A DNA stretch of 64,000 bases, taken from positions 22,188-86,187 of the forward strand of contig VRZD01000029.1 in assembly GCA_016743235.1 (NCBI GenBank), written 5' to 3'. The DNA comes from Pantanalinema sp. GBBB05 (GTDB lineage: Bacteria > Cyanobacteriota > Cyanobacteriia > Leptolyngbyales > Leptolyngbyaceae). A program made the position numbers and the translations under genes. Below the pieces are notes generated by a model, which saw only the letters and a program-made list of their open reading frames with translations, had not been told where the DNA came from and did no database searches. Positions 31,616 to 38,914 of this stretch are shown here, piece after piece. The stretch's first letter is position 1, and each line of letters starts with the position of its first letter.

Positions 31616-33256
31616 CTACGCAATCCCCAATTCTGTTAGCAACTGGTCAGCGCTAGCTCCATCGCCCCCATCTTCACCAGTACCTGTTCCATCATCTGGT
31701 GGTGGCTCCATTGGAGGTGGTGCGCCCATGTCTGGCTCACCTGTTGCCATTGGCGCGGGGGGTGCTTCCTCCAGTTCCTTGAGTATTTTCTTGAGCGTGG
31801 CGGGTTCAAATTCCTTCTGTTTGGCAACCTCCCGCACAAAGGTCTTCTGCATTTCCTTGGTGAAGGTTTCAGAGGGGATTTTGGTCTGCCCGATCGCGGT
31901 GTACTCTTTCGATTCCCCGGTCAGGTCGGACACATCAAAGTCATCTAATCCGTTGACCGTCCAATTGATTTCTTCGTTGTGGGCTATGGCTGCACAATCG
32001 AGAATTGACTTGGCAAACTCTTTGATGAAACCGCCATAGGTGGTCAGTAAAATCTCCTCCGGTTTCCGGGCTTGCCTGATAGCCTCACCGCTGGTACTGG
32101 TCACAGCATCAGCGGCACTGAGAGCGATTTGCTGGACGGTTTTATCGATGTCTTCCTCAATAGTGCGACGATATTCCATTGAGGTGCTAAAGGAACCTCC
32201 CGGTCGCTCTGTCCACCCGATCGCTTCGTTCCGAGAGGGGTCAAGGTGAATGAAGTAGCCGTCACCAAATTTGTTGTTACGACTGGTGAAGTCCTCAACA
32301 TCCTCACTGGTAATCGTCGGCATTGCATAATTATTTGCCACTAGCCCATATTCCAGTGATGCCGTCTGGTTGAAGTGCGACACTTGCGGGTCATGCAGTT
32401 GGTCAGCTAGATGCAAAGCAGAAGGCAGGGTCATGGTAATGATGGGAAATTTGAATTGCCCACGCAGGTTAAACAACTCCTTCCCGTCCAGTCCGTTGAC
32501 GGTTTCAATTTGGGCATCCTTGTCCGCGATCGCATCAATATTAGCGCTCACCATGCCCTTGTCAAAGTCCGTCCCGCCCTTGTCCACATGCCGCACGGTG
32601 TAACGGCTGACCGTAACTTTGCCGTCCGACTGTCGCTGGTAGATGGTGAAATCGTGCAGTGCCACAGGGTCGCCATCCCAGGTGTCACGCTGCCAGGTAA
32701 ACCGGTGCAACTTGGCAAACTTAAAGCCGTTCCTATCCGTTTCCCAGTCCCATAAATCGCATCTGGGCACCAACAACACGTAGGGTTCATCCTCTCGCTT
32801 CTGCCGTTGTTGGGCACGGGTGAGGGTGTCAGAGGCAACGGCAGTATCGACTTGCGCGATCGCTTTACCACTTCCCAAGCCTGCCAATATCGCTGCCTTC
32901 AGGAAGGCAATAAAGCTGCTTCTGCCGTCATCATCCTCAGCAGGAAGCAACGCCCCGCCGGGAAAGAAGGTGTCTACCCAGAACTTATCTTTGCTGCCCT
33001 CGAATGCCAATGGAGCGGCAAACAATTGGGACAGGAATCGACTGGCGATCGGACCCATTTTGTTGAAATATCGGGCTAGTTTTACCCGTTGGTCAACAAT
33101 GGCTGCGGGTCGATTGTCGGGATTGCACAGCAGTTTTTTCTTTAACTCTGGGGTGAGCTTAGAACCACCTTGCAGTAGGGCATCCAGAATTTGCCAGTGG
33201 TCAGCATTGGCTTTATGGGCAGGATGGCGGCGTTTGAGTTGGTCAAGGGTGGGCAT
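31616..33256 (-). CDS. Portal protein
   Basis: 546 residues. PAAIVDQRVKLARYFNKMGP then FLSQLFAAPLAFEGSK, RTIEEDIDKTVQQIALSAAD, and LTTYGGFIKEFAKSILDCAA resemble the DUF4055-type portal family of cyanobacterial and other phages. The C-terminus is proline/acidic-rich. Lies in the expected place between packaging and scaffold/coat genes. Confidence 0.75.
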   Translation of the reverse strand: MPTLDQLKRRHPAHKANADHWQILDALLQGGSKLTPELKKKLLCNPDNRPAAIVDQRVKLARYFNKMGPIASRFLSQLFAAPLAFEGSKDKFWVDTFFPGGALLPAEDDDGRSSFIAFLKAAILAGLGSGKAIAQVDTAVASDTLTRAQQRQKREDEPYVLLVPRCDLWDWETDRNGFKFAKLHRFTWQRDTWDGDPVALHDFTIYQRQSDGKVTVSRYTVRHVDKGGTDFDKGMVSANIDAIADKDAQIETVNGLDGKELFNLRGQFKFPIITMTLPSALHLADQLHDPQVSHFNQTASLEYGLVANNYAMPTITSEDVEDFTSRNNKFGDGYFIHLDPSRNEAIGWTERPGGSFSTSMEYRRTIEEDIDKTVQQIALSAADAVTSTSGEAIRQARKPEEILLTTYGGFIKEFAKSILDCAAIAHNEEINWTVNGLDDFDVSDLTGESKEYTAIGQTKIPSETFTKEMQKTFVREVAKQKEFEPATLKKILKELEEAPPAPMATGEPDMGAPPPMEPPPDDGTGTGEDGGDGASADQLLTELGIA

Positions 33257-33258
33257 AA

Positions 33259-33819
33259 CTAATCGATCGATACTCCTCTAACACGTTCCCCGTGACTCCT
33301 GCCCGCAACGTTACCCCCATACAGGACAGAAAGGCGCTGTTTGACCTTCTTGTGGAACGGTGCGGATGTGTCCGTAGGGTCAATATGTAGCAGCGATCGC
33401 AGTTGACCGCCAATTTTGAGCAGTTCGTCTTGACTCACTCCTAGTTGTCGCCTGTAGCTCACGTCCGATATTTTCCCTTGCTCAGTTGTGATTTTGATGA
33501 ATTGGTGCAACCTGGGATTTTCGCTAGTTGCCTTTTCTAGTCGGGACCTGACCTCTTTAATCTCTCTTGGGGTTTTGGGTTCACTAGACCCCTTCTGCTT
33601 GCGGTACTCATCCTCAGCCTGCCTATCTACCTGCTGCAATGCCCCCTGTATCTCAGGGCGATCGCGCAATGGCTTGATTTCGGACATGGGGACATCTGCC
33701 CCCTTGCCAGTAGTCAGTCGGGTGGATAGTTCCCGCGCCTTGGCATCGTGTTCGGCAGCTTCTTTAGCGGTAGACTCCTTGGCTTCGTGAGCAGGCTTGC
33801 GCGCCTGCTCACTGGCTAC
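33259..33819 (-). CDS. Frameshift-dependent C-terminal extension of the 311-residue protein
   Basis: The 186-codon segment beginning VASEQARKPAHEAKES has no ATG or GTG near its start. It is entered by a -1 shift at A AAA AAG (33825-33819), giving a 497-residue fusion. A perfect 10-bp hairpin GTGAGCAGGC-GCGCAA-GCCTGCTCAC (33812-33787) begins six bases after the slip site. The extension is helical and basic; function unknown. The first usable internal ATG (MSEIKPL) is weak. Confidence 0.75.
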   Translation of the reverse strand, partial: VASEQARKPAHEAKESTAKEAAEHDAKARELSTRLTTGKGADVPMSEIKPLRDRPEIQGALQQVDRQAEDEYRKQKGSSEPKTPREIKEVRSRLEKATSENPRLHQFIKITTEQGKISDVSYRRQLGVSQDELLKIGGQLRSLLHIDPTDTSAPFHKKVKQRLSVLYGGNVAGRSHGERVRGVSID

Positions 33820-33828
33820 TTTTTTTTT
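33787..33828 (-). promoter_or_regulatory. -1 ribosomal frameshift signal
   Basis: Nine A residues in sense (33828-33820) containing A AAA AAG, a 6-nt spacer, and a 10-bp perfect stem with a 6-nt loop. The zero frame stops (TAG) immediately after the slip site. This is the dnaX-type arrangement. Confidence 0.8.
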
Positions 33829-34751
33829 GAGCCAAAGTCCCGCGCAACTGCCATGCCCTTCTGGTGCTCTTGCCAGGATTTGCCGAATTTGCCTCGCTTC
33901 GCATCCGCTTTGCCATCTACCCCGATCGGGACGGCTCCTACCTGTCCATCCTTTGCCTGCATCTCTAGCCAATGCTCCTTGCCATCATGGAGAACACGAG
34001 TAGGCATGGTGGGTTTCTTGCCTGCTTTGGCACCCTCGATATGGGCAGCAATCATCTCTGTTTGGGCAGAGGACAGTTTAGTTTTCTCAGAAGCGGTCAC
34101 ATCCTTAACCGTCTTCATGCCCTTCTGATGGGCTTCCCACTGAGAGCCAAATTTAGCCCGTTTTGGATCAGCCGTCCCATCAGCCGAAATCGGGAGTGCC
34201 CCCATCTGCCCATCTTTCGATTTCATCTCTAACCAATGCTCTTTCCCGTCATGGAGAACACGGGTCGGGGTAGTAGGCTTCTTGCCCGCTTTAGCTGCCT
34301 CCATGTGGCTGCTAATCATCGATTCCTGAGCGTCCGATAGCCCAGTTTTTGCCTGAGAGGGAGCCATGTTCCCCTTACCGCCGCCCTTCTTGGGTCGGTT
34401 CTCGGTTTTGCCCGCTTTGATATCGGCAGCCGCATTTTTAATTGCTTTGGCGGCAACAGTGCGCTTCTCATCCTGCGTCAGTTCCCGCCCTAACTGCTTC
34501 TGATGAGCATCCAGAGCGGATTTGATAGACCGCTTGATTCGGGATTTAGCCAATGCCTTCTTGCCACTGCTGCCATCCGCTGCCTGAGTGGCATGATAAG
34601 CCGCTGCCTTTCGCCGGGTAGCCATTGATTTATGGGCTTTGGCTTCCTCGGTCATGCCAAGTGCTCCGAGCAACTTGGCTTTGTTCATTTTGCCGTAGCC
34701 CTTGACCCGCTTGGCTTTCGCCTGTTGTCGAAGCTCTCTAACTGTTGCCAT
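33816..34751 (-). CDS. Rho-N/SAP-headed late protein 1 with tandem repeats (zero-frame product)
   Basis: 311 residues. The N-terminal about 38 residues, TVRELRQQAKAKRVKGYGKM then NKAKLLGALG, form a Rho-N/SAP/HeH-like two-helix domain shared with three other proteins in the window. Two tandem repeats of about 80 residues follow, each containing RVLHDGKEHWLEM and KFGxxWxxHQKGM. Very basic and lysine-rich, as expected for a DNA-associated virion protein. A -1 frameshift near the stop would extend it to 497 residues. Carries its own late module. Confidence 0.75.
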   Translation of the reverse strand: MATVRELRQQAKAKRVKGYGKMNKAKLLGALGMTEEAKAHKSMATRRKAAAYHATQAADGSSGKKALAKSRIKRSIKSALDAHQKQLGRELTQDEKRTVAAKAIKNAAADIKAGKTENRPKKGGGKGNMAPSQAKTGLSDAQESMISSHMEAAKAGKKPTTPTRVLHDGKEHWLEMKSKDGQMGALPISADGTADPKRAKFGSQWEAHQKGMKTVKDVTASEKTKLSSAQTEMIAAHIEGAKAGKKPTMPTRVLHDGKEHWLEMQAKDGQVGAVPIGVDGKADAKRGKFGKSWQEHQKGMAVARDFGSKKK

Positions 34752-34775
34752 GACAGGATGCTGTGTAGCGATCGA

Positions 34776-34817
34776 GCATCCCTGATTAGGCTAGGGCAGT
34801 CCTGCAACTATTGTGCC
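34776..34817 (-). promoter_or_regulatory. Late module 3
   Basis: Minus strand: GAGGGCACAATAG, GCCCT...AGGG hairpin (compensatory T/A), GGGATGC; GCATCC recurs before the ATG. Confidence 0.75.
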
Positions 34818-34863
34818 CTCATATCAGCGAGTCAGCAACGCATGTATTGATTGGTGAACAACC

Positions 34864-34887
34864 AAAAGCGTCAGGCATGACGGATTT
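34864..34887. repeat. TGACG palindrome, copy 11
   Basis: AAAAGCGTCA-GGCA-TGACGGATTT; in sense, it begins with the TAA stop of the 95-residue gene. Confidence 0.85.
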
Positions 34888-35173
34888 ACAAGTCTAAATT
34901 GAGGTCATTGGTTGGCTGGTCTAGACTCAGGTCATAACTAGGGTCAATCTCCTCAATTCCCAGGTCGGAATCGGTTAGCGGAACACCTGTTTCTAAAGAT
35001 TTTTTCATTCCTGCAATTGCCTTCCGCATTAGGTCGGGACTGTTACCTACTTGCCAGCGATCGAAGGTGCTGCCAAACCTGAGTTTATAGTCCATTTCTA
35101 CCAACTGAAAATCCGCAATAAGGCTACTTTCGTCGTTTGCTGGCATCTTTGAGGGTTCCTCTGAAAAATTCAA
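34886..35173 (-). CDS. Small acidic protein paired with the metallopeptidase
   Basis: Up to 95 residues; MPANDESSLIADFQLVEMDY, nine codons in, is the likelier start. It overlaps the end of the peptidase gene in another frame. Acidic C-terminus (DLSLDQPTNDLNLDL). Function unknown; the placement is like that of a chaperone or immunity partner (inference). Confidence 0.55.
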   Translation of the reverse strand: MNFSEEPSKMPANDESSLIADFQLVEMDYKLRFGSTFDRWQVGNSPDLMRKAIAGMKKSLETGVPLTDSDLGIEEIDPSYDLSLDQPTNDLNLDL

Positions 35174-36617
35174 GCCCGTGAGGCATTAACGTTTGCATGA
35201 AAGCGTTGCCTAGCGGATGGTTTCGACTATAAAACTCGCTGATATTAGCAAAAGATTCAGTGTATTTTGCTTCGATTTTTTTGTCATAGTAGCCGTTCTT
35301 GTGTCCCAATTCAATCCGGTTCCGGGTTGCAGAACCGACCATATCCCCCGCATTGAGTGTGTCAAGAGCGGTATTGGTCAGATGGGCGAGCAGATAAACA
35401 TCCCCGGTCTTTTGGGCAGTCATGAGGTGAGGAACAAGGTCATGTAAGCGATCGGGGGCGACCTTTTTCAACTCCTGATAGAGCTGTGCATGGATATCCT
35501 TACCCTTAAAGTGCTTATCTGCAAATTTGGTAATTGCCTTCAACTTCTGATCCGGAGTGGCTGTATCCGGGTCTAACTTTGCCTGGGTGAGGATGTCACG
35601 CTGGAAGTTGCGACCCATGACCACTCTACCCAATGCCGCCTTATCGGTGTCCTGATTGAGCTTTCCTGCCTGTCTCAACACTTCTTTCTCGGCAGGGGGT
35701 AAAGTATTGACCGCCGTTTTCAGCTTACGATCGGCGGCATCCTGACGACGGGTTAGCGACTCATCGTCTGCATCAAATGCTGCCCGCCCCTTCTTGGAAC
35801 AGGAGGCAAACCGGGAGCCTAATTCATCCTCATGCTCCCAGGCTTGCTTGATAATGGCACTACGATCGCTGCCCCTCGCCTCATCAATATCATTCAGCCC
35901 ATGAAAGCTTGCCACGGCATTCCATGAGTCCTGACTACCACCCTTACGATCGCCCAACTCATAGTCCAGATGGTGACCGAATTCGTGCCGATAGACCCCA
36001 TCCGATAGGGCATCTCCTGGCTTGCGATCGCCCTTGATATGGATTGCCCCGGTTCCCGCCTTGAATGCGGAAGGATGGTCGGGAGGGAGGTCTAATTTCT
36101 TCGGTTCAGGGATGGACTCAACAACCCTCTGGAAGTCCTTCGGAGCGTTGGAGAATGCCGTTTTAGCCCATTGCTGGTGATGGCTAATCTCTTGTTTGGG
36201 TTTGGTCGCTTTCGCCTTGCCAGGGTCAGCCACCTTGCCTCCCTTGGCTGCCACAATCCCCCGCGCGGTTGCCTGAACAGCAGAGACAGCCGCCGCCCTC
36301 AAGTCCTTCTGAGTGGGTTCCTTACCTTCTTTCTTCAACTGCTTCCGCTTCTTATCAATGGCACCTGCCACCGATTTCTTCAGTTGGGCTTCAATTTCCG
36401 CTCGACTGCCCCCGTGTTTTTTGGCTATGGCAGTAGCGATCGCCCTAGCAACTTTCGTCGGTTCTGCCTTGGCAGGTTTAGCGGATGATTTTGGCTCCTG
36501 TGGCTTGCGCTCCTCACTTACTCCCAACGCTGCCATGAGTTGAGCCTTGGACATTGAGGAGTAGCCCTTGACTTTTCGGGCTTTCGCCTGATGTTTCAGT
36601 TCCTTAACGGTTGGCAT
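35124..36617 (-). CDS. Rho-N/SAP-headed late protein 2 with zincin metallopeptidase domain
   Basis: 497 residues. N-terminal TVKELKHQAKARKVKGYSSM then SKAQLMAALG is the shared domain. A lysine-rich linker follows. The middle domain has the zinc-protease motif HEFGHH in GVYRHEFGHHLDYELGD, and a later ESFANISEFYS that may provide the downstream glutamate ligand. Residues around 395-450 are helical. Likely a virion-carried protease or head-morphogenesis enzyme; which one cannot be decided here. Has a late module upstream. Confidence 0.8.
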   Translation of the reverse strand: MPTVKELKHQAKARKVKGYSSMSKAQLMAALGVSEERKPQEPKSSAKPAKAEPTKVARAIATAIAKKHGGSRAEIEAQLKKSVAGAIDKKRKQLKKEGKEPTQKDLRAAAVSAVQATARGIVAAKGGKVADPGKAKATKPKQEISHHQQWAKTAFSNAPKDFQRVVESIPEPKKLDLPPDHPSAFKAGTGAIHIKGDRKPGDALSDGVYRHEFGHHLDYELGDRKGGSQDSWNAVASFHGLNDIDEARGSDRSAIIKQAWEHEDELGSRFASCSKKGRAAFDADDESLTRRQDAADRKLKTAVNTLPPAEKEVLRQAGKLNQDTDKAALGRVVMGRNFQRDILTQAKLDPDTATPDQKLKAITKFADKHFKGKDIHAQLYQELKKVAPDRLHDLVPHLMTAQKTGDVYLLAHLTNTALDTLNAGDMVGSATRNRIELGHKNGYYDKKIEAKYTESFANISEFYSRNHPLGNAFMQTLMPHGLEFFRGTLKDASKRRK

Positions 36618-36646
36618 GGGAGTGCGGGTGCGATCGCAGAGTCAAC

Positions 36647-36680
36647 GCATCCCATTCAAGGGCTACTAATAGTTTGCCCT
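36647..36680 (-). promoter_or_regulatory. Late module 4
   Basis: Minus strand: GAGGGCAAACTATTAG, CCCTTGAATGGG hairpin, GGGATGC. A TGACG palindrome directly abuts its upstream side. Confidence 0.7.
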
Positions 36681-36681
36681 C

Positions 36682-36704
36682 AAATCCGGCACGGTGACGG
36701 ATTT
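36682..36704. repeat. TGACG palindrome, copy 12
   Basis: AAATCCGGCA-CGG-TGACGGATTT. Contains the stop of the 73-residue gene and abuts late module 4. Confidence 0.8.
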
Positions 36705-36924
36705 ACTCATCTACCCAATCAATAGAATCCGGGTCAGTGAACCTCAGCACCGAATCCAACGGGGTCAGATTCTCATCGGTTTTTGTGGGTTTAGACTTAC
36801 TCAGGACGACAATCTCTTGCCCTTTGGACTCTCCCACGCGCCAAATTCCCACCCCATCCGATCGCGTCCCTAGCAGGGTGGGGGAATCATCAAATTCAAC
36901 ACTAGAGGGGTCGATTAAGTTCAT
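36703..36924 (-). CDS. Small acidic protein paired with the ADP-ribosyltransferase-like protein
   Basis: 73 residues. Its ATG overlaps the stop of the upstream gene (ATGA), so the pair is translationally coupled. Acidic, ends in TDPDSIDWVDE. No family recognised. Could be a chaperone or inhibitor of its large partner (inference). Confidence 0.6.
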   Translation of the reverse strand: MNLIDPSSVEFDDSPTLLGTRSDGVGIWRVGESKGQEIVVLSKSKPTKTDENLTPLDSVLRFTDPDSIDWVDE

Positions 36925-38180
36925 TTGATGGTGATAGTAACGCCGTTCTTCTTAGCCCAATTCTGCATCTTTTTACTGGGTTTTGAGCCGTTGGTGAAAA
37001 TCACTTCGCCAATGTCACTTGTCCCTAACCCTCCGTGAATATGTGTCTCAATGTACGGAGACATCTTTTTGCTCAGGAAGTCTGAAACCCCCTTGGCATC
37101 AGCGGCAGCTTGAAGCCCTTTCTCCGCTTCGTCCCGCGTCATGGGGTCATCTTTGGATATAGACACCTTAACCACGTTCATGTGTGCAGTTCTGCCACCC
37201 GCCAAAGATGCTGCGCTAACCGATGTGGCAGAACTTGGGAGCGACGCATTCCAGGTGTCGTTGTCTGTCACGCTAGCCCTGGTTTTGACATCGGACTTGA
37301 GCCGAACAACTACATTTCCGTACTGCCCCGGTCCCGTCTGACTCCATGAGCTGCCATCAAACTCTTTCTCACCTAGATAGCCATAAATCGGACGCTTTGT
37401 TGGGTCAGTATCGGCTCCATACCCAAACATGGCATCCTCTGTTTGCCCCCTCCTCTTGTTGTAATCCTTCCCTTTTCTGCCTGCCTCAAACGACGATTTG
37501 AATCGCCCCGCTCCGATGATTTTATCGATCGCGCTATCTGGCACTCGGACAAACACATCCGATTCATCAACTATTTTCTGGAAGTTCTTCTCCGCTTTGG
37601 CAACAAATTCTTTCCCGAATTCCTTCTCTAAATCTGCCTTGACCTGACCCAATTCAGCAGACCTGGTTTTAACTTCTTTACTAGGCTGCGATCGCGGCTC
37701 CTCTTTCGGCTGAACAGGCTCAACCTTGGGTTCATCCTTCGGCTTAGGCTTGCGCTCCTTCTTGGGCTCTGACTTAGCAGGAGGCTTCTTAGGTTCGTCT
37801 TTGGGTTTCGACTTAGCCGATCGCTGAACTGTTGCTTTAACCCCCGCGATCGCCGCCGCTCTCAGGTCTTTCTGGGTGACTTCCCGCCCCTCTTTCTTCA
37901 ATTGCCGTCGCTTCTTGTCAACAGCAGACTGAATTGATTTCTTCAGTTGCGCCTCAACCTCGGCAGGGTTGCCGCCATGCTTGCGGGTGATAGCAGTGGC
38001 TATGGCTCTAGCCGTTTTGGTCGGTTCAGCTTTAGCGGTTCGCTTGGATTTTCCCGCCTCCTGAATTTTGGCATCCTCGCTCACGCCCAATGCGGACATG
38101 AGTTGAGCTTTATTCATCCGACTGTAGCCCTTAATCTTTCGAGCCTTAGCCTGTTGCCTAAGCTGGGAAACAGTTGTCAT
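36921..38180 (-). CDS. Rho-N/SAP-headed late protein 3 with ADP-ribosyltransferase-like domain
   Basis: 419 residues. N-terminal TVSQLRQQAKARKIKGYSRM then NKAQLMSALG is the shared domain; a long Lys/Pro/Glu linker follows to about residue 165. The C-terminal domain contains IGAGRFKSSFEAGRKG, RPIYGYLGEKEF, YGNVVVRLKSDVKTRASVTD and YIETHIHGGLGTSDIGEVIF. The last segment resembles the E-x-x-h/Q-hG signature of DUF3626/ART-like toxin domains, which is a tentative assignment. Coupled to the 73-residue gene. Confidence 0.7.
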   Translation of the reverse strand: MTTVSQLRQQAKARKIKGYSRMNKAQLMSALGVSEDAKIQEAGKSKRTAKAEPTKTARAIATAITRKHGGNPAEVEAQLKKSIQSAVDKKRRQLKKEGREVTQKDLRAAAIAGVKATVQRSAKSKPKDEPKKPPAKSEPKKERKPKPKDEPKVEPVQPKEEPRSQPSKEVKTRSAELGQVKADLEKEFGKEFVAKAEKNFQKIVDESDVFVRVPDSAIDKIIGAGRFKSSFEAGRKGKDYNKRRGQTEDAMFGYGADTDPTKRPIYGYLGEKEFDGSSWSQTGPGQYGNVVVRLKSDVKTRASVTDNDTWNASLPSSATSVSAASLAGGRTAHMNVVKVSISKDDPMTRDEAEKGLQAAADAKGVSDFLSKKMSPYIETHIHGGLGTSDIGEVIFTNGSKPSKKMQNWAKKNGVTITIK

Positions 38181-38205
38181 AGGGATGCAGAGTGAAGCGA
38201 TCGGA

Positions 38206-38238
38206 GCATCCCATCAAAGGGCTAACACTATCATGCCC
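38206..38238 (-). promoter_or_regulatory. Late module 5
   Basis: Minus strand: GGGCATGATAGTGTTAG, CCCTTTGATGGG hairpin, GGGATGC, and GCATCCC before the ATG. A TGACG palindrome directly abuts it upstream. Confidence 0.75.
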
Positions 38239-38263
38239 AAAAACGTCAGACATGACGGATTTG
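38239..38263. repeat. TGACG palindrome, copy 13
   Basis: AAAAACGTCA-GACA-TGACGGATTT, directly upstream of late module 5. Confidence 0.85.
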
Positions 38264-38303
38264 GTTGGGGATGACTCGCAGGAACTAACCCGCGATCGCT
38301 GCT

Positions 38304-38436
38304 ACACCTCCTCGATTTTGATAGTGACGCGATACCGATCGCCAGACGAAGTTTGCAGATAACTTAACCACCCCTTCTTGGATGAACAGGAAGGGGCTTT
38401 ATAATGGCAGCGATGACAGCGATCGGAGCCGATACC
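38304..38436 (-). pseudogene. Possible decayed small zinc protein
   Basis: A frame without a start codon reads DRCHRCHYKAPSCSSKKGWL then SYLQTSSGDRYRVTIKIEEV. The C-x2-C motif and regular ending look like a real protein C-terminus. A stop lies just upstream, so it is probably a remnant. Confidence 0.4.
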
Positions 38437-38461
38437 AGAATTACCCTATTGAGGAATCACG

Positions 38462-38653
38462 GTGAAATCATTTGACCAATTGACACCCCAACAGCGGCAA
38501 ATCATCTCCAACCTAAGAAAAGGGTTTGAGATTTACTATCCGCCAGATAGCGCTGATATTACTGCGCTGGTAGATGATGGCTGGCTAACACCTATCCCGG
38601 AGCGATCGGGTGAGTTCTCAATATCACCTGAAAGCTGTTTCTTCCCAAATTGA
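38462..38653 (+). CDS. Small hypothetical protein
   Basis: 63 residues from GTG, with GAGGAATCAC upstream and a possible promoter TATAAT near 38401. MKSFDQLTPQQRQIISNLRK; no family recognised. Its TGA stop touches a TGACG palindrome. Confidence 0.55.
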   Translation: MKSFDQLTPQQRQIISNLRKGFEIYYPPDSADITALVDDGWLTPIPERSGEFSISPESCFFPN

Positions 38654-38677
38654 AAAACGTCACGCATGACGGATTTG
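38653..38677. repeat. TGACG palindrome, copy 14
   Basis: AAAAACGTCA-CGCA-TGACGGATTT, between two small rightward genes and 3 bp before the second one's ATG. Confidence 0.85.
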
Positions 38678-38680
38678 AAC

Positions 38681-38914
38681 ATGAAAACCATTGATGACCT
38701 TCACTTTTGTGCAACCCCGGATTGCGAGTTCCATGTAAGCTGCGAACCTTATTGCCGCCACATAGAAATTGCACTAACCAATCCATTGACCGCTGGATTG
38801 CGAGGTCACTACACCCGATCGCGCTCCGATCGTCACCTATTCCGGCAGGGGGATAAGCATGTCTGGTTCTGCGATCGCTGTGCAAGTGCTATTCAGTTGG
38901 TGCAATCTCTCTAA
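38681..38914 (+). CDS. Small cysteine-rich protein
   Basis: 77 residues from MKTIDDLHFCATPDCEFHVS; the ATG five codons upstream lies in the palindrome. Six cysteines, including a CDRC pair, suggest zinc binding. Convergent with the terminase gene, overlapping by 4 bp. Confidence 0.6.
   Translation: MKTIDDLHFCATPDCEFHVSCEPYCRHIEIALTNPLTAGLRGHYTRSRSDRHLFRQGDKHVWFCDRCASAIQLVQSL

Noticed and set aside
31415..31639. Rightward 74-codon frame in the head-gene gap
   Set aside because: GTG start, no ribosome site, and it runs through a terminator hairpin and a palindrome.
33821..33972. Upstream part of the frame entering the frameshift extension as an independent N-terminus
   Set aside because: It lies entirely in another frame of the 311-residue gene and reads as arginine/glycine-rich shadow; the A-run with hairpin explains the extension better.
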